From: an uncultured Pelagibacteraceae bacterium
Lineage (GTDB): Bacteria; Pseudomonadota; Alphaproteobacteria; Pelagibacterales; Pelagibacteraceae
Assembly (NCBI GenBank): GCA_902597175.1
Contig: CACJWN010000001.1
Location: forward strand, 86,440-150,439
Direction of reading: 5' to 3'
DNA length: 64,000 nt
The translations under genes and the position numbers were made by a program. Of the stretch, positions 43,682 to 51,924 are shown piece by piece; position 1 is the first letter of the stretch; the number at the start of each line of letters is the position of its first letter. The notes under the pieces are model-generated. The model ran no database searches. It saw only the letters and a program-made list of their open reading frames with translations, and was not told where the DNA came from.

Positions 43682-44851
43682 ATGTCTAAAGAAAAAAAGA
43701 TCATAAAAAAGAAATCTCCTTCAAGACGTAAATTCTTTAAAGTTGCTGGAGCAGTAGCAGCTACTGGAATTTTAGCGGCTTGTAAACCTCAAGGAGGCGC
43801 TGGCGGCGGCGGCGGAGGAAAAACTGTAACACTTAAAATGCAAGCAGCATGGCCAAGTGGTGCAAACATTTTCTTCGAAATGGCTGGTGATTATGCGCGA
43901 ATGGTTGAGGAGATGTCTGGCGGCTCACTTAAGATTGATTTACAGCCGGTTGGTTCAGTAGTTAAGACTTCTGAAATCGGACAAGCTGTAAGTTCAGGTT
44001 CACTTGATATGGGTCACTGGGTAACGGCTTACTGGTACGGAAAGAATCCAGCAGCGTCACTTTTTGGAACTGGACCGTCTTACGGTTTATCTTCACAAGA
44101 GGTAATGGGATGGATTGAGTACGGCGGAGGAAGAAAACTTTATGAAGAAACTTTGAAAAAAGTTGGCTTTGATTACGTAGGTTTTTTCCACATGCCTATG
44201 CCAGCACAACCATTTGGTTGGTTTAAGAAAAACGTAACACAAGTTTCAGATGTTACAGGTATGAAATACCGAACAGTTGGACTTGCTACTAACGTTCTTA
44301 CTGCAATGGGAATGGTCGTAAGACAATTACCAGGCGGTGAAATCCAACCAGCTATGAAAACTGGACTAATCGAAGCTGCAGAGTTTAATAACCCTACATC
44401 AGACTCTCAATTTGGAATGCAAGATGTATCTAAGCATTACCATTTAGGTAGCTTCCATCAGTCTCAAGAAATGTTCGAAATACCAATAAACAGAAAAAGG
44501 TATGAGAGTTTATCACCTGAGCACCAGGCTATATTAAAATATGCTGCTTACAGTGCTAATAGTGATAACTATTTCAAAGCATTAGTAAGATACTCAGCTG
44601 ATTTGAGTAAACTGATGAACGAACATCAAGTAAATGTGTATCAAACTTCAGATGCAATTTTAGCTCAACAGCTAAAAGGTTGGGATCAAGTTATCGGTGA
44701 ATTTTCTGGTAAAGATCCTTTCTTTAAGAAAATTGTAGATTCGCAAAAAACTTATGCGAAAAGAGTGATGAAATATTTACTAATGAATCAGCCAAATTAT
44801 AAACTCGCTTACGAGAATGAATTTGGTAAACTTTCAGACGTAAAAATCTAA
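43682..44851 (+). CDS. TRAP transporter substrate-binding lipoprotein (DctP/TakP-like)
   Basis: 389 residues. The N-terminus has a twin-arginine motif SRRKFF at about 15-20 followed by a hydrophobic stretch and the lipobox LAAC with Cys at 36, so it is likely a Tat-exported lipoprotein. The mature fold is TRAP type: WPSGANIFFEMA, TGMKYRTVG with the carboxylate-binding Arg, and EAAEFNNPTSDSQFG, as in the 2-oxoacid- and lactate-binding TakP/LakP branch. The ligand is probably a 2-oxo or 2-hydroxy acid, supported by the glc neighbours. Codon use indicates high expression. Confidence 0.85.
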   Translation: MSKEKKIIKKKSPSRRKFFKVAGAVAATGILAACKPQGGAGGGGGGKTVTLKMQAAWPSGANIFFEMAGDYARMVEEMSGGSLKIDLQPVGSVVKTSEIGQAVSSGSLDMGHWVTAYWYGKNPAASLFGTGPSYGLSSQEVMGWIEYGGGRKLYEETLKKVGFDYVGFFHMPMPAQPFGWFKKNVTQVSDVTGMKYRTVGLATNVLTAMGMVVRQLPGGEIQPAMKTGLIEAAEFNNPTSDSQFGMQDVSKHYHLGSFHQSQEMFEIPINRKRYESLSPEHQAILKYAAYSANSDNYFKALVRYSADLSKLMNEHQVNVYQTSDAILAQQLKGWDQVIGEFSGKDPFFKKIVDSQKTYAKRVMKYLLMNQPNYKLAYENEFGKLSDVKI

Positions 44852-44860
44852 TTATTCATA

Positions 44861-44892
44861 AAAAAAGGGGGATGTTTACAATCCCCCTTTTT
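44861..44892 (+). terminator. Terminator/attenuator between dctP and dctQ
   Basis: GGGGGAT (44867-44873) pairs with ATCCCCC (44881-44887) around a 7-base loop. The stem is extended by A-T pairs and followed by a short T-run (44888-44892). It is inside the TRAP operon, 10-40 bases after the dctP stop and 16 bases before the dctQ start, so it should limit transcription into the membrane subunits. Confidence 0.85.
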
Positions 44893-44908
44893 CAATTTAA
44901 AAATACAC

Positions 44909-45487
44909 ATGGATAAATATATTAAATTTGCAGATAGTTTAAGTGTGGCAGTTGGTAAAGCATTTTCATGGTGTATAGTTATTTTATGCCTAGGCACATG
45001 CTACGAAGTTATTATGGCGTATGCTTTTAACAAGCCAACATTATGGAATTTCGACTTTAGTTTACAAATGTATGGTGCCATATTCATGATGGCTGGCGCT
45101 TACACTCTTTCAACACAAGCCCATGTAAGAGGAGATGTATTATACAGATTAATGAAGACTAAGACACAAGCCAAGTTAGATTTGGTTCTTTATATCATAT
45201 TTTTTTTCCCAGGAGTTCTAGCGTTGACATTTTATGGACTAGATTATGCAGGATTAGCTTGGAAAATAAAAGAGACTAGTTGGAATAGCCCAGCGCAGAT
45301 TCAAATTTATATGGCAAAATCGTTAATACCTCTATCTGGATTACTCCTTACTCTACAAGGTGTTGCTGAAGTTTTTAGATGTTTAAATTGTTTAAAAACT
45401 GGAAAATGGGAAGTGCGACAGGACACAGATGAGGAAACAGAAAAGATTTTAATGAGAACGTCACAAAACGAATTTAAGGAAAATTAA
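44909..45487 (+). CDS. TRAP transporter small membrane subunit (DctQ)
   Basis: 192 residues with four membrane helices (about 18-37, 46-68, 87-107, 130-150). The segments NKPTLWNFDFSLQMYG and TLSTQAHVRGDVLYR are typical of DctQ (family signature near the second helix). It pairs with DctM. It has no strong Shine-Dalgarno because the terminator hairpin lies immediately upstream, so ribosome access and transcription are both limited. Confidence 0.87.
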   Translation: MDKYIKFADSLSVAVGKAFSWCIVILCLGTCYEVIMAYAFNKPTLWNFDFSLQMYGAIFMMAGAYTLSTQAHVRGDVLYRLMKTKTQAKLDLVLYIIFFFPGVLALTFYGLDYAGLAWKIKETSWNSPAQIQIYMAKSLIPLSGLLLTLQGVAEVFRCLNCLKTGKWEVRQDTDEETEKILMRTSQNEFKEN

Positions 45488-45488
45488 A

Positions 45489-46850
45489 ATGTATTTTTAC
45501 ATCCCAGATCCTGTAGTAGCAATGATAATGATGTTTGTTTTCCTCGGAGCAGTGCTTCTTGGTTTTCCAATAGCTTTTACATTAATGGCTATGGGAATCG
45601 GATTTGGTTATTACGCTTATTTTGACTGGGGTTTAATGGAACATATATTCGATAATAGGATATTTGGGTTATTTGTTCAAAACACTTACACAGTAATGGA
45701 TAATACTGTTCTTACAGCTGTTCCTTTGTTTTTATTCATGGGGTATTTAGTTGAGAGAGCTGGAATTGTATCAAGATTATTTTTTGCAATCAGATTGGCC
45801 TCACATAAGTTGCCCGCCTCAATGGCGGTAGCGGCTTTGATTACTTGCGCTTTATTCTCCACAGCTACTGGAATAATAGGTGCTGTTGTAACACTAATGG
45901 GCCTTTTAGCTTGGCCAGCAATGATTAAAGCAGGATACGATAAAAAGTTTTCTTCTGGAGTAATATGTGCTGGTGGATGTCTAGGAATATTAATTCCTCC
46001 AAGCATAATGTTAATTGTTTATTCAGTAATAGCTCAATTATCACCGCTTAGACTTTTTGCAGCTGCAATTTTCCCAGGATTATTGTTAGCTGGTCTTTAT
46101 ATAACTTACTCAATTGTTTTAGCTTATCTAAATCCAAAAATAGCTCCAAAACCACCTAAAGAGGAAATTCCAGCACCTTCAGTAATAGTTAAAGAAATTT
46201 TGGTTTCTTTTGTTCCATTGTTTTCTTTAATACTTTTAGTTTTAGGATCAATTCTTGGAGGTTTAGCAACACCAGCGGAGGCCGCTGCGGTTGGAGCTTT
46301 CGGAGCACTAGTCTTATCTTATGTTTATAAATCTTTGAAATGGAAAAACTTTAAAGAATCCGTTTTTTTGACAGCAAAAACTTCTGCTATGATTATGTGG
46401 CTATTTGTAGGATCATGGACATTTTCCTCTGTTTTTTCTTATTTAGGAGGACATGAAGTCTTTGAACATTTTTTTAAATCAATGGATTTAGCTCCATGGC
46501 AGTTTCTTGTGATAACTCAAATAATTATTTTTATTTTAGGTTGGCCATTAGAATGGACAGAGATATTGATTATATTTGTTCCAATATTTTTACCATTACT
46601 AGACCTATTCGGTGTTAATCCTTATTTATTTGCGATGTTAATAGCATTGAATTTACAGACTTCATTTTTAACACCGCCAATGGCAATGTCTGCTTACTAT
46701 CTCAAGGGAGTTCAATCAAAAAATGTTGAATTATTAGAAATTTTTAGAGGAATAATCCCGTTTTTAGGAATAGTTATATTTGCAATGTTTTTAATGTACA
46801 TGTTTCCCGGCATTGCACTTTGGTTACCCGAAACATTGTTTGCAAATTAG
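45489..46850 (+). CDS. TRAP transporter large membrane subunit (DctM)
   Basis: 453 residues with about 12 helices, the sodium-coupled ion-transporter part of the TRAP system. Identified by the GFPIAFTLMAMGIGFGYY start, PLFLFMGYLVERAGI, the SGVICAGGCLGILIPPSIMLIVY segment (about 155-177) and LGGLATPAEAAAVGAFGAL (about 255-273). With DctP and DctQ it completes the importer. The amidase starts six bases after the stop. Confidence 0.94.
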   Translation: MYFYIPDPVVAMIMMFVFLGAVLLGFPIAFTLMAMGIGFGYYAYFDWGLMEHIFDNRIFGLFVQNTYTVMDNTVLTAVPLFLFMGYLVERAGIVSRLFFAIRLASHKLPASMAVAALITCALFSTATGIIGAVVTLMGLLAWPAMIKAGYDKKFSSGVICAGGCLGILIPPSIMLIVYSVIAQLSPLRLFAAAIFPGLLLAGLYITYSIVLAYLNPKIAPKPPKEEIPAPSVIVKEILVSFVPLFSLILLVLGSILGGLATPAEAAAVGAFGALVLSYVYKSLKWKNFKESVFLTAKTSAMIMWLFVGSWTFSSVFSYLGGHEVFEHFFKSMDLAPWQFLVITQIIIFILGWPLEWTEILIIFVPIFLPLLDLFGVNPYLFAMLIALNLQTSFLTPPMAMSAYYLKGVQSKNVELLEIFRGIIPFLGIVIFAMFLMYMFPGIALWLPETLFAN

Positions 46851-46856
46851 ATCTCA

Positions 46857-48188
46857 ATGATTGAAGTCTCATCTTTAAGTGCATATGAGTTGTCGTTAAA
46901 ACTTAAGACTGGAGAAATTTCATCAGTAGATCTTTGCAAAGCATATATTGACAGAATTAATAAATTTGAAAAAGACGTTCAAGCGTGGCAGTTCTTTGAT
47001 AAGAAAATATTACTAGAAAAAGCAGAGGAGGCAGATGATTATAGAAAATCAGGAAAACCTTTAGGTCCTTTGCATGGAATGCCAATTGCAATAAAAGATA
47101 TTATTGGGACTTATGATATGCCAACAGAGTGTGGAACTGTATTTAGAAAAAAGCAGTCTAGTTCCCAAGACTCAGAGATTGTTAATCTACTAAAAAACGC
47201 AGGAGCGATTGTAATGGGCAAAACTGTTACATGCGAATTAGCTTATATTCATCCATCAAGAACAAAAAACCCTCACGACTATAATAGAACCCCGGGTGGC
47301 TCATCAAGCGGTTCAGCTGCAGTTGTAGCATCGTATATGGCTCATTTGTCAATTGGATCTCAAACAGGAGGATCAGTTATACGACCGGCATCTTATTGTG
47401 GAGTTGTCGGCTATAAACCTTCATACGGTCTAATTTCAAGAAATGGAGTTTTAAAAGTTTCAGATAAATTGGATACAATTGGAGTATTTGGAAGATCAGT
47501 AAAAGATGTTGCCATGCTAGCTAAGTCATTAATTAGGAAGGACTTATACGATCCAAGCACTACCTATTTTTCATCAGATAGAATGATAGAAGTATGTGAA
47601 GAAAAGTTGGAGTTTGATCCTAAGTTTATTTTTTATAAAACTAAAAATTGGAATAATATACATAAAAAATCTCAAGAAGCGTTTGAATTTTTAATAAAAT
47701 CTTTTAAAAAAAATATAGAAGTATTTGATGAACCATCTTACTTTAAAGATATTCCAAAATTCCACCAGATTATTCATGAGGTTGATATGGCTAACAATTT
47801 TCAAGTCTATTACAAGAAAGACAAAACTAAATTATCAAAAGAAATTAATGATGCCATATTAAGAGGACTTAAGTACAGCGCAAAAGAATATTCTGACGCA
47901 ATAGATTTTATGAAACAAAGCTATGAGTCATACAAAGAAGTATTTGATGATTATTACGGTATTCTTACTCCATCCACTAATGGAGTAGCAGATAAAGGTT
48001 TTGGATCAACTGGAAGTGCAGATTTCCAAAAGATTTGGACATACCTTGGTTTGCCCGCAATTTCTCTACCTTTACTTACAGGAGAAAATGACTTACCCTT
48101 GGGATTGCAGTTAGTTGGTAACAAGTTTGATGATTTAAGATTTTTGGGTACAGCTAAATGGTTAGAGGATAATTGTAAAGATGAATGA
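46857..48188 (+). CDS. Amidase-signature enzyme
   Basis: 443 residues. The Ser-cisSer-Lys triad is visible: Lys in PIAIKDIIGT (near 80), the cis-Ser and nucleophile in TPGGSSSGSAAVVAS and SQTGGSVIRPAS (near 150-177). Amidases of this type hydrolyse small amides and N-carbamoyl compounds or, as GatA, make Gln-tRNA; absence of gatB/gatC neighbours argues against GatA. Its position after a TRAP importer suggests it acts on a taken-up amide, which is inference. The stop overlaps the small membrane gene by 8 bases. Confidence 0.87.
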   Translation: MIEVSSLSAYELSLKLKTGEISSVDLCKAYIDRINKFEKDVQAWQFFDKKILLEKAEEADDYRKSGKPLGPLHGMPIAIKDIIGTYDMPTECGTVFRKKQSSSQDSEIVNLLKNAGAIVMGKTVTCELAYIHPSRTKNPHDYNRTPGGSSSGSAAVVASYMAHLSIGSQTGGSVIRPASYCGVVGYKPSYGLISRNGVLKVSDKLDTIGVFGRSVKDVAMLAKSLIRKDLYDPSTTYFSSDRMIEVCEEKLEFDPKFIFYKTKNWNNIHKKSQEAFEFLIKSFKKNIEVFDEPSYFKDIPKFHQIIHEVDMANNFQVYYKKDKTKLSKEINDAILRGLKYSAKEYSDAIDFMKQSYESYKEVFDDYYGILTPSTNGVADKGFGSTGSADFQKIWTYLGLPAISLPLLTGENDLPLGLQLVGNKFDDLRFLGTAKWLEDNCKDE

Positions 48189-48363
48189 CAAAATTTCAAA
48201 AATAGTAGGGTGTTCTTTAGCTATAATATTTTTAGTAGGTTTGGCTACCACATTAACAAGATCTCCTATGATAGGCTTTCTAGACGTATTGCCAGTATTT
48301 ATTGTAATGACACTTGCAATAGGTATGATGTTGTATGAAGCGTTCTTTGCCAACAAAAAATAA
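48181..48363 (+). CDS. Small two-helix membrane protein, unknown
   Basis: 60 residues with two hydrophobic segments (about 8-24 and 33-54), unknown family. It overlaps the amidase by 8 bases and the DMT exporter by 29 bases, a coupled layout that suggests it is a real gene. It may help the exporter in the membrane, but no motif supports that. Confidence 0.6.
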   Translation: MNDKISKIVGCSLAIIFLVGLATTLTRSPMIGFLDVLPVFIVMTLAIGMMLYEAFFANKK

Positions 48364-49237
48364 TTTTACTCCATACATACTTTTGTTCGTCCAGCCAATT
48401 TTTATGGCCACAAACACCATAGTTGCAAGAGGCGGTGTAGAGTCAGTGCCTCCTATATCTTTAGCATTCTGGAGATGGTTTACTGTATTCATCATTTTAT
48501 TTCCTTTTTTTTTTAGTGAGATATTGAAAAGCAAAAAAGAGCTTAACAAAGAGTTCCTTAAATTATTTTTTTTGGGTTCAATGGGATGTGGTGTTTGCGG
48601 AGCTTTACCTAACCTTGCAGGTATGACGACAACTATGGCGAATATTGGTATAATCTATACATCTTCACCTGTAATAATAATTTTTTTGTCAATTTTATTT
48701 TTTAGAGAAAAAATTAATTTTTTTAGGATATTTGGTTTACTAATTTGTATTGTAGGAGTTTTTACAATTATATCTAAAGGTAATTTAGATTTTTTAATAA
48801 ACCTAAATTTTACAATAGGTGACTTATGGGTTTTGGGAGCAGCTTTAGGCTGGGCTCTATACTCAATTTATTTATTGAACTGGAAATCAAAATTTAGCTT
48901 AATGGCTCGATTTACCTTAATTGCAATGTTTGGATTTATATCGCTTTTCCCATTTTTTGTTTTAGAAAATATTTACTTTGCTAAAACAAACTATAATCAG
49001 ACATTTTTGTTCTGGGTTATATTTGCAGCTATTTCTCCAAGTATTATAGCTTTTTCCTTATATACACGATTACAAAAATATGTAGGCGCGTCCTTTGCCG
49101 GGTTCACTTTATATTTATTCGCAGTTTACGGATCAATTTTTGGAATTATTATTTTTGAAGAACCACTTCTTGGTTTTCATTATTTAGGTGGCTTACTGGT
49201 TTTTACAGGAGTTTATTTCGCTAGGAAAAAAGCATGA
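48335..49237 (+). CDS. EamA/DMT family transporter
   Basis: 300 residues with ten helices arranged as two EamA repeats (about 12-140 and 158-295). The first repeat has MATNTIVARGGVESVPPISLAFWRW, and the FREKINFFRIFGLLICIVGVF and EEPLLGFHYLGGLLVFTGVYFARK segments are typical. It probably exports a metabolite. The start lies inside the preceding small gene and its stop overlaps the hydrolase start. Confidence 0.85.
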   Translation: MKRSLPTKNNFTPYILLFVQPIFMATNTIVARGGVESVPPISLAFWRWFTVFIILFPFFFSEILKSKKELNKEFLKLFFLGSMGCGVCGALPNLAGMTTTMANIGIIYTSSPVIIIFLSILFFREKINFFRIFGLLICIVGVFTIISKGNLDFLINLNFTIGDLWVLGAALGWALYSIYLLNWKSKFSLMARFTLIAMFGFISLFPFFVLENIYFAKTNYNQTFLFWVIFAAISPSIIAFSLYTRLQKYVGASFAGFTLYLFAVYGSIFGIIIFEEPLLGFHYLGGLLVFTGVYFARKKA

Positions 49238-50037
49238 AGTATCTTTACTTAGCGCTATCATCTATTTTATTAGCATACATAATAATTGTACTTTTCACTT
49301 ATTTGTATCAAAGAAAATTACTTTATCACCCGAGTGAAAATAATTATACGGGAGATGAAATTCAATTTGAATATAAAGAAGTTTTTATTGAGGTAGATAA
49401 AGATATAAAACTTAAATCATGGTTTTTGGAAAAAAACGTTAAAAAAGATAAAACAATTTTATACTTTCATGGTAACGCAGGTGATCTAACTAATAGGGTT
49501 CACAAGCTTAATGAATTAAAAAAATTAAACGTAAATATTCTTATTATTTCATGGAGAGGGTTCAGCGGTAATCCAGGTAAACCTACAGAAAAAAATCTGT
49601 ACAATGATGCTAGAAAATCTGTTGAATGGCTTAACAAGGCTGGAGTAATAAATAAAAATATAATTCTATACGGTGAATCACTAGGCACAGGTGTTGCTAC
49701 AGAGTTGGGCCAGGACAATTCTTTTTCAGGCATTGTTTTAGAGTCACCTTTTACCTCAATCGCAGATGCAGCAAAAATTTATTATCCCTATTTACCTATC
49801 GATTTATTGATTAAAGACAGGTACGACTCTTTAAAAAAGATTAAGAATATAAATATTCCTATTTTAATTATGCACGGTAAGAAAGATGACGTTGTTCCTT
49901 TTAAAATGGGTGTAGAATTATTTGAGAAGGCCAATAATCCAAAATTCAATTACTTTTCCGATAACGACGATCATATGATGGAATTTAATGATCAACTAAT
50001 GAATGCTTTGAGAAAATTTTTAGGTTTCAATACCTAA
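49234..50037 (+). CDS. Alpha/beta hydrolase (BEM46-like)
   Basis: 267 residues with an N-terminal membrane anchor (about 4-26) and an alpha/beta hydrolase fold. The oxyanion block YFHGNAGDLTNRV, the nucleophile motif YGESLGTGVATEL with Ser, and the Asp/His pair in HGKKDDVVPF and DDHMMEF complete the triad. BEM46-type proteins have unknown substrates. It is convergent with ftsY, overlapping 18 bases. Confidence 0.85.
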   Translation: MKYLYLALSSILLAYIIIVLFTYLYQRKLLYHPSENNYTGDEIQFEYKEVFIEVDKDIKLKSWFLEKNVKKDKTILYFHGNAGDLTNRVHKLNELKKLNVNILIISWRGFSGNPGKPTEKNLYNDARKSVEWLNKAGVINKNIILYGESLGTGVATELGQDNSFSGIVLESPFTSIADAAKIYYPYLPIDLLIKDRYDSLKKIKNINIPILIMHGKKDDVVPFKMGVELFEKANNPKFNYFSDNDDHMMEFNDQLMNALRKFLGFNT

Positions 50038-50940
50038 AAGAGCTTTTGAAAAATATTCAGCATTGAAAGGTTGTAAGTCATCTTCTTTTTCTCCCATTCC
50101 GATTGCAACAATAGGTAAATTATACTTCTTACAAATAGCAAGGACTACCCCGCCTTTGGCAGTGCTATCAAGTTTTGTAATTATTAGCCCCGTTAGATTA
50201 TGTATTTTACTAAACTCTTCAACTTGATTTAATGCATTTTGGCCAGTAGTTGCATCAAGAACTAGAATTACTTCATTTGGAAAAGACTCATCAATTTTTT
50301 TCAAGACATTAATAATCTTCTTGTATTCTTCCATTAAATTTTTTTTATTTTGCAGCCTTCCTGCTGTATCAATCAAAGCAACATCAATTTCATTTTTTTT
50401 TGCAAATTCAGCAGTTTTAAAGGCAACTGAGGCCGGATCACTATTTATCTCTGATTTAATTATATCTACTTTTACTTTTGCAGCCCAAACTTGTAGCTGA
50501 TCTATGGCTGCTGCTCTAAATGTATCTGCAGCTCCAAAGACAACAGATCTATTATTGTCTTTAAAATATTTTCCAAGTTTTCCGATACTAGTTGTTTTTC
50601 CAACGCCGTTTACACCAGATACTACAATTACAGCAGATTTTGCATTCCCCATTAGGCTTAAATCTTTCTCGTACTTTTGGAGATTTATCGCTAATTTATC
50701 AGCTAAGAGTTTCAAAATTTCTTTGTGATCGTCTAATTTTTTATCAACCTTTAAGCTCTCAAAATCTTTTCTAAGTTCTTTTGCTACATCAACACCGGCA
50801 TCAGATGAAATGATTAATTCTTCAAATTTCTCAAGAATAGTTGAATCTATCTTTTTTTTAGAAAAAATATTTTTAAAGCCGTCTGTAAGACTCGATGAAC
50901 TTTTTCCAAGTCCTGATTTAAACTTATCAAAAATTCCCAT
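50020..50940 (-). CDS. ftsY: Signal recognition particle receptor FtsY
   Basis: 306 residues, a short form of FtsY with only a brief N-terminal segment (1-35, GIFDKFKSGLGKSSSSL) instead of the long acidic A domain of enterobacteria. The NG GTPase has the P-loop GVNGVGKTTSIGKLG, DTFRAAAIDQL, IDTAGRLQNKKNLMEE, and TKLDSTAKGG. It docks Ffh-ribosome complexes at the membrane. The ffh gene is about 1 kb away on the other strand. Confidence 0.95.
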   Translation of the reverse strand: MGIFDKFKSGLGKSSSSLTDGFKNIFSKKKIDSTILEKFEELIISSDAGVDVAKELRKDFESLKVDKKLDDHKEILKLLADKLAINLQKYEKDLSLMGNAKSAVIVVSGVNGVGKTTSIGKLGKYFKDNNRSVVFGAADTFRAAAIDQLQVWAAKVKVDIIKSEINSDPASVAFKTAEFAKKNEIDVALIDTAGRLQNKKNLMEEYKKIINVLKKIDESFPNEVILVLDATTGQNALNQVEEFSKIHNLTGLIITKLDSTAKGGVVLAICKKYNLPIVAIGMGEKEDDLQPFNAEYFSKALLGIET

Positions 50941-50941
50941 T

Positions 50942-51760
50942 TTATATTTCTACTTTTATATTCTTTACTTCTGACACTGGACCAGACATAAATATATTAT
51001 TTTTTTCATCTAAAACTATATTTAAGATTCCTTCTTTAAATTTAATAGCAACTTTGTTTTCTATTAATTTATTATTTTTTCCAGCAACAGCTGTTGCGCA
51101 AGCTGCTGTTCCACATGCTTTAGTAAGGCCAGCACCTCTTTCCCAAACATTAACTAAAATATTTCTTTTATCTAAAATTTGAGCAAATGTTACATTTGTT
51201 TTTTCGGGAAATAATTCATGATTTTCAATTAAAGGACCTATTTCTTTCAAATCGTATTTAAAACAATCATCTACAAAAAAAACTATGTGTGGGTTTCCTA
51301 CGTTTAAACAAAATCCACCAGTAAATTTTTCGCCTTTGATATCTAGCGAGACGTCAGCAGTATTTACTTTTTTTGATAATGGAATATCTTCAAAATTAAA
51401 TAAAGGTTTTCCCATTTCAAGTTCTACCATTAAATTTCCAACAATTTTAGCATTAAGACTTCGATTACTTGTTTTTAATTTAATTTGGTTGGCATTTAAA
51501 TTTTTACTCAAAAGATAGGCAACACATCTTGAACCATTTCCACAAGCGCTTACTTCACCCCCGTCAGAATTGAAAATTGTTATTGGAAAAGAATTCTCTT
51601 TCTCTTTTTCGATAAAAATTATTTGATCAAAACCAATATTGCCTCTTTTTCCTAACTCAATAATTTTATCTTTGGTTAAGTTAATTGGATTTGATCTTCT
51701 ATCGATAATAATGAAATCATTACCCAATCCATCCATTTTATAAGCGTTAATCGTTGCCAT
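50942..51760 (-). CDS. dapF: Diaminopimelate epimerase
   Basis: 272 residues. It interconverts LL- and meso-diaminopimelate using two cysteines, seen as SACGNGSRC (Cys73) and TKACGTAACATAVAG (Cys about 218). The N-terminal YKMDGLGNDFIIID and GGEVSACGNG match the family. It is one base from ftsY and probably in the same transcript. Confidence 0.95.
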   Translation of the reverse strand: MATINAYKMDGLGNDFIIIDRRSNPINLTKDKIIELGKRGNIGFDQIIFIEKEKENSFPITIFNSDGGEVSACGNGSRCVAYLLSKNLNANQIKLKTSNRSLNAKIVGNLMVELEMGKPLFNFEDIPLSKKVNTADVSLDIKGEKFTGGFCLNVGNPHIVFFVDDCFKYDLKEIGPLIENHELFPEKTNVTFAQILDKRNILVNVWERGAGLTKACGTAACATAVAGKNNKLIENKVAIKFKEGILNIVLDEKNNIFMSGPVSEVKNIKVEI

Positions 51761-51782
51761 AATTGATTAGTATAATTATTCA

Positions 51783-51811
51783 TTGACTTTTAAAACCCCA
51801 AATTGTAGTTT
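51783..51811 (+). promoter_or_regulatory. Possible sigma-70 promoter for the ffh leader
   Basis: TTGACT (51783-51788), a five-of-six match to the -35 box, is separated by 17 bases from TAGTTT (51806-51811), a weak -10 box. The expected start near 51818-51820 lies just before the first leader arm at 51823. This is a pattern match only. Confidence 0.35.
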
Positions 51812-51822
51812 CCTCAAACTTT

Positions 51823-51920
51823 CCGCAAATACTTATGTTTTTGCGGTGCTCTTGAAAACAAGAGTGTCGACACTAGTCAGCGAAGGTTCGCCCACTAGTG
51901 CGATAGGTGTTGGGTGTTAT
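51823..51920 (+). ncRNA. Structured leader RNA upstream of ffh
   Basis: GC-rich relative to its surroundings and highly foldable. Arm pair CCGCAAA/TTTGCGG (51823-51829 with 51840-51846); hairpin 51844-51854 with 51859-51869 (11 pairs, 3 of them G-U, loop AAAA); hairpin 51871-51877 with 51894-51900 (CACTAGT/ACTAGTG) with an inner 4-bp stem (51880-51883 with 51888-51891, loop AGGT). The first arm pair uses bases 51844-51846, which also close the second hairpin, so they are mutually exclusive. No 4.5S consensus is present. I recall an Rfam family named for ffh but could not check it. Confidence 0.6.
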
Positions 51921-51924
51921 AAAA

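Noticed and set aside
45686..46006. Minus-strand ORF opposite dctM
   Set aside because: Antisense shadow of a conserved membrane protein; alternating composition reflects the opposite strand.
51841..51910. 4.5S SRP RNA gene upstream of ffh
   Set aside because: The conserved core with the GGAA tetraloop and the AGCAGC side is absent; the hairpins have AAAA and AGGT loops. A leader RNA fits better.
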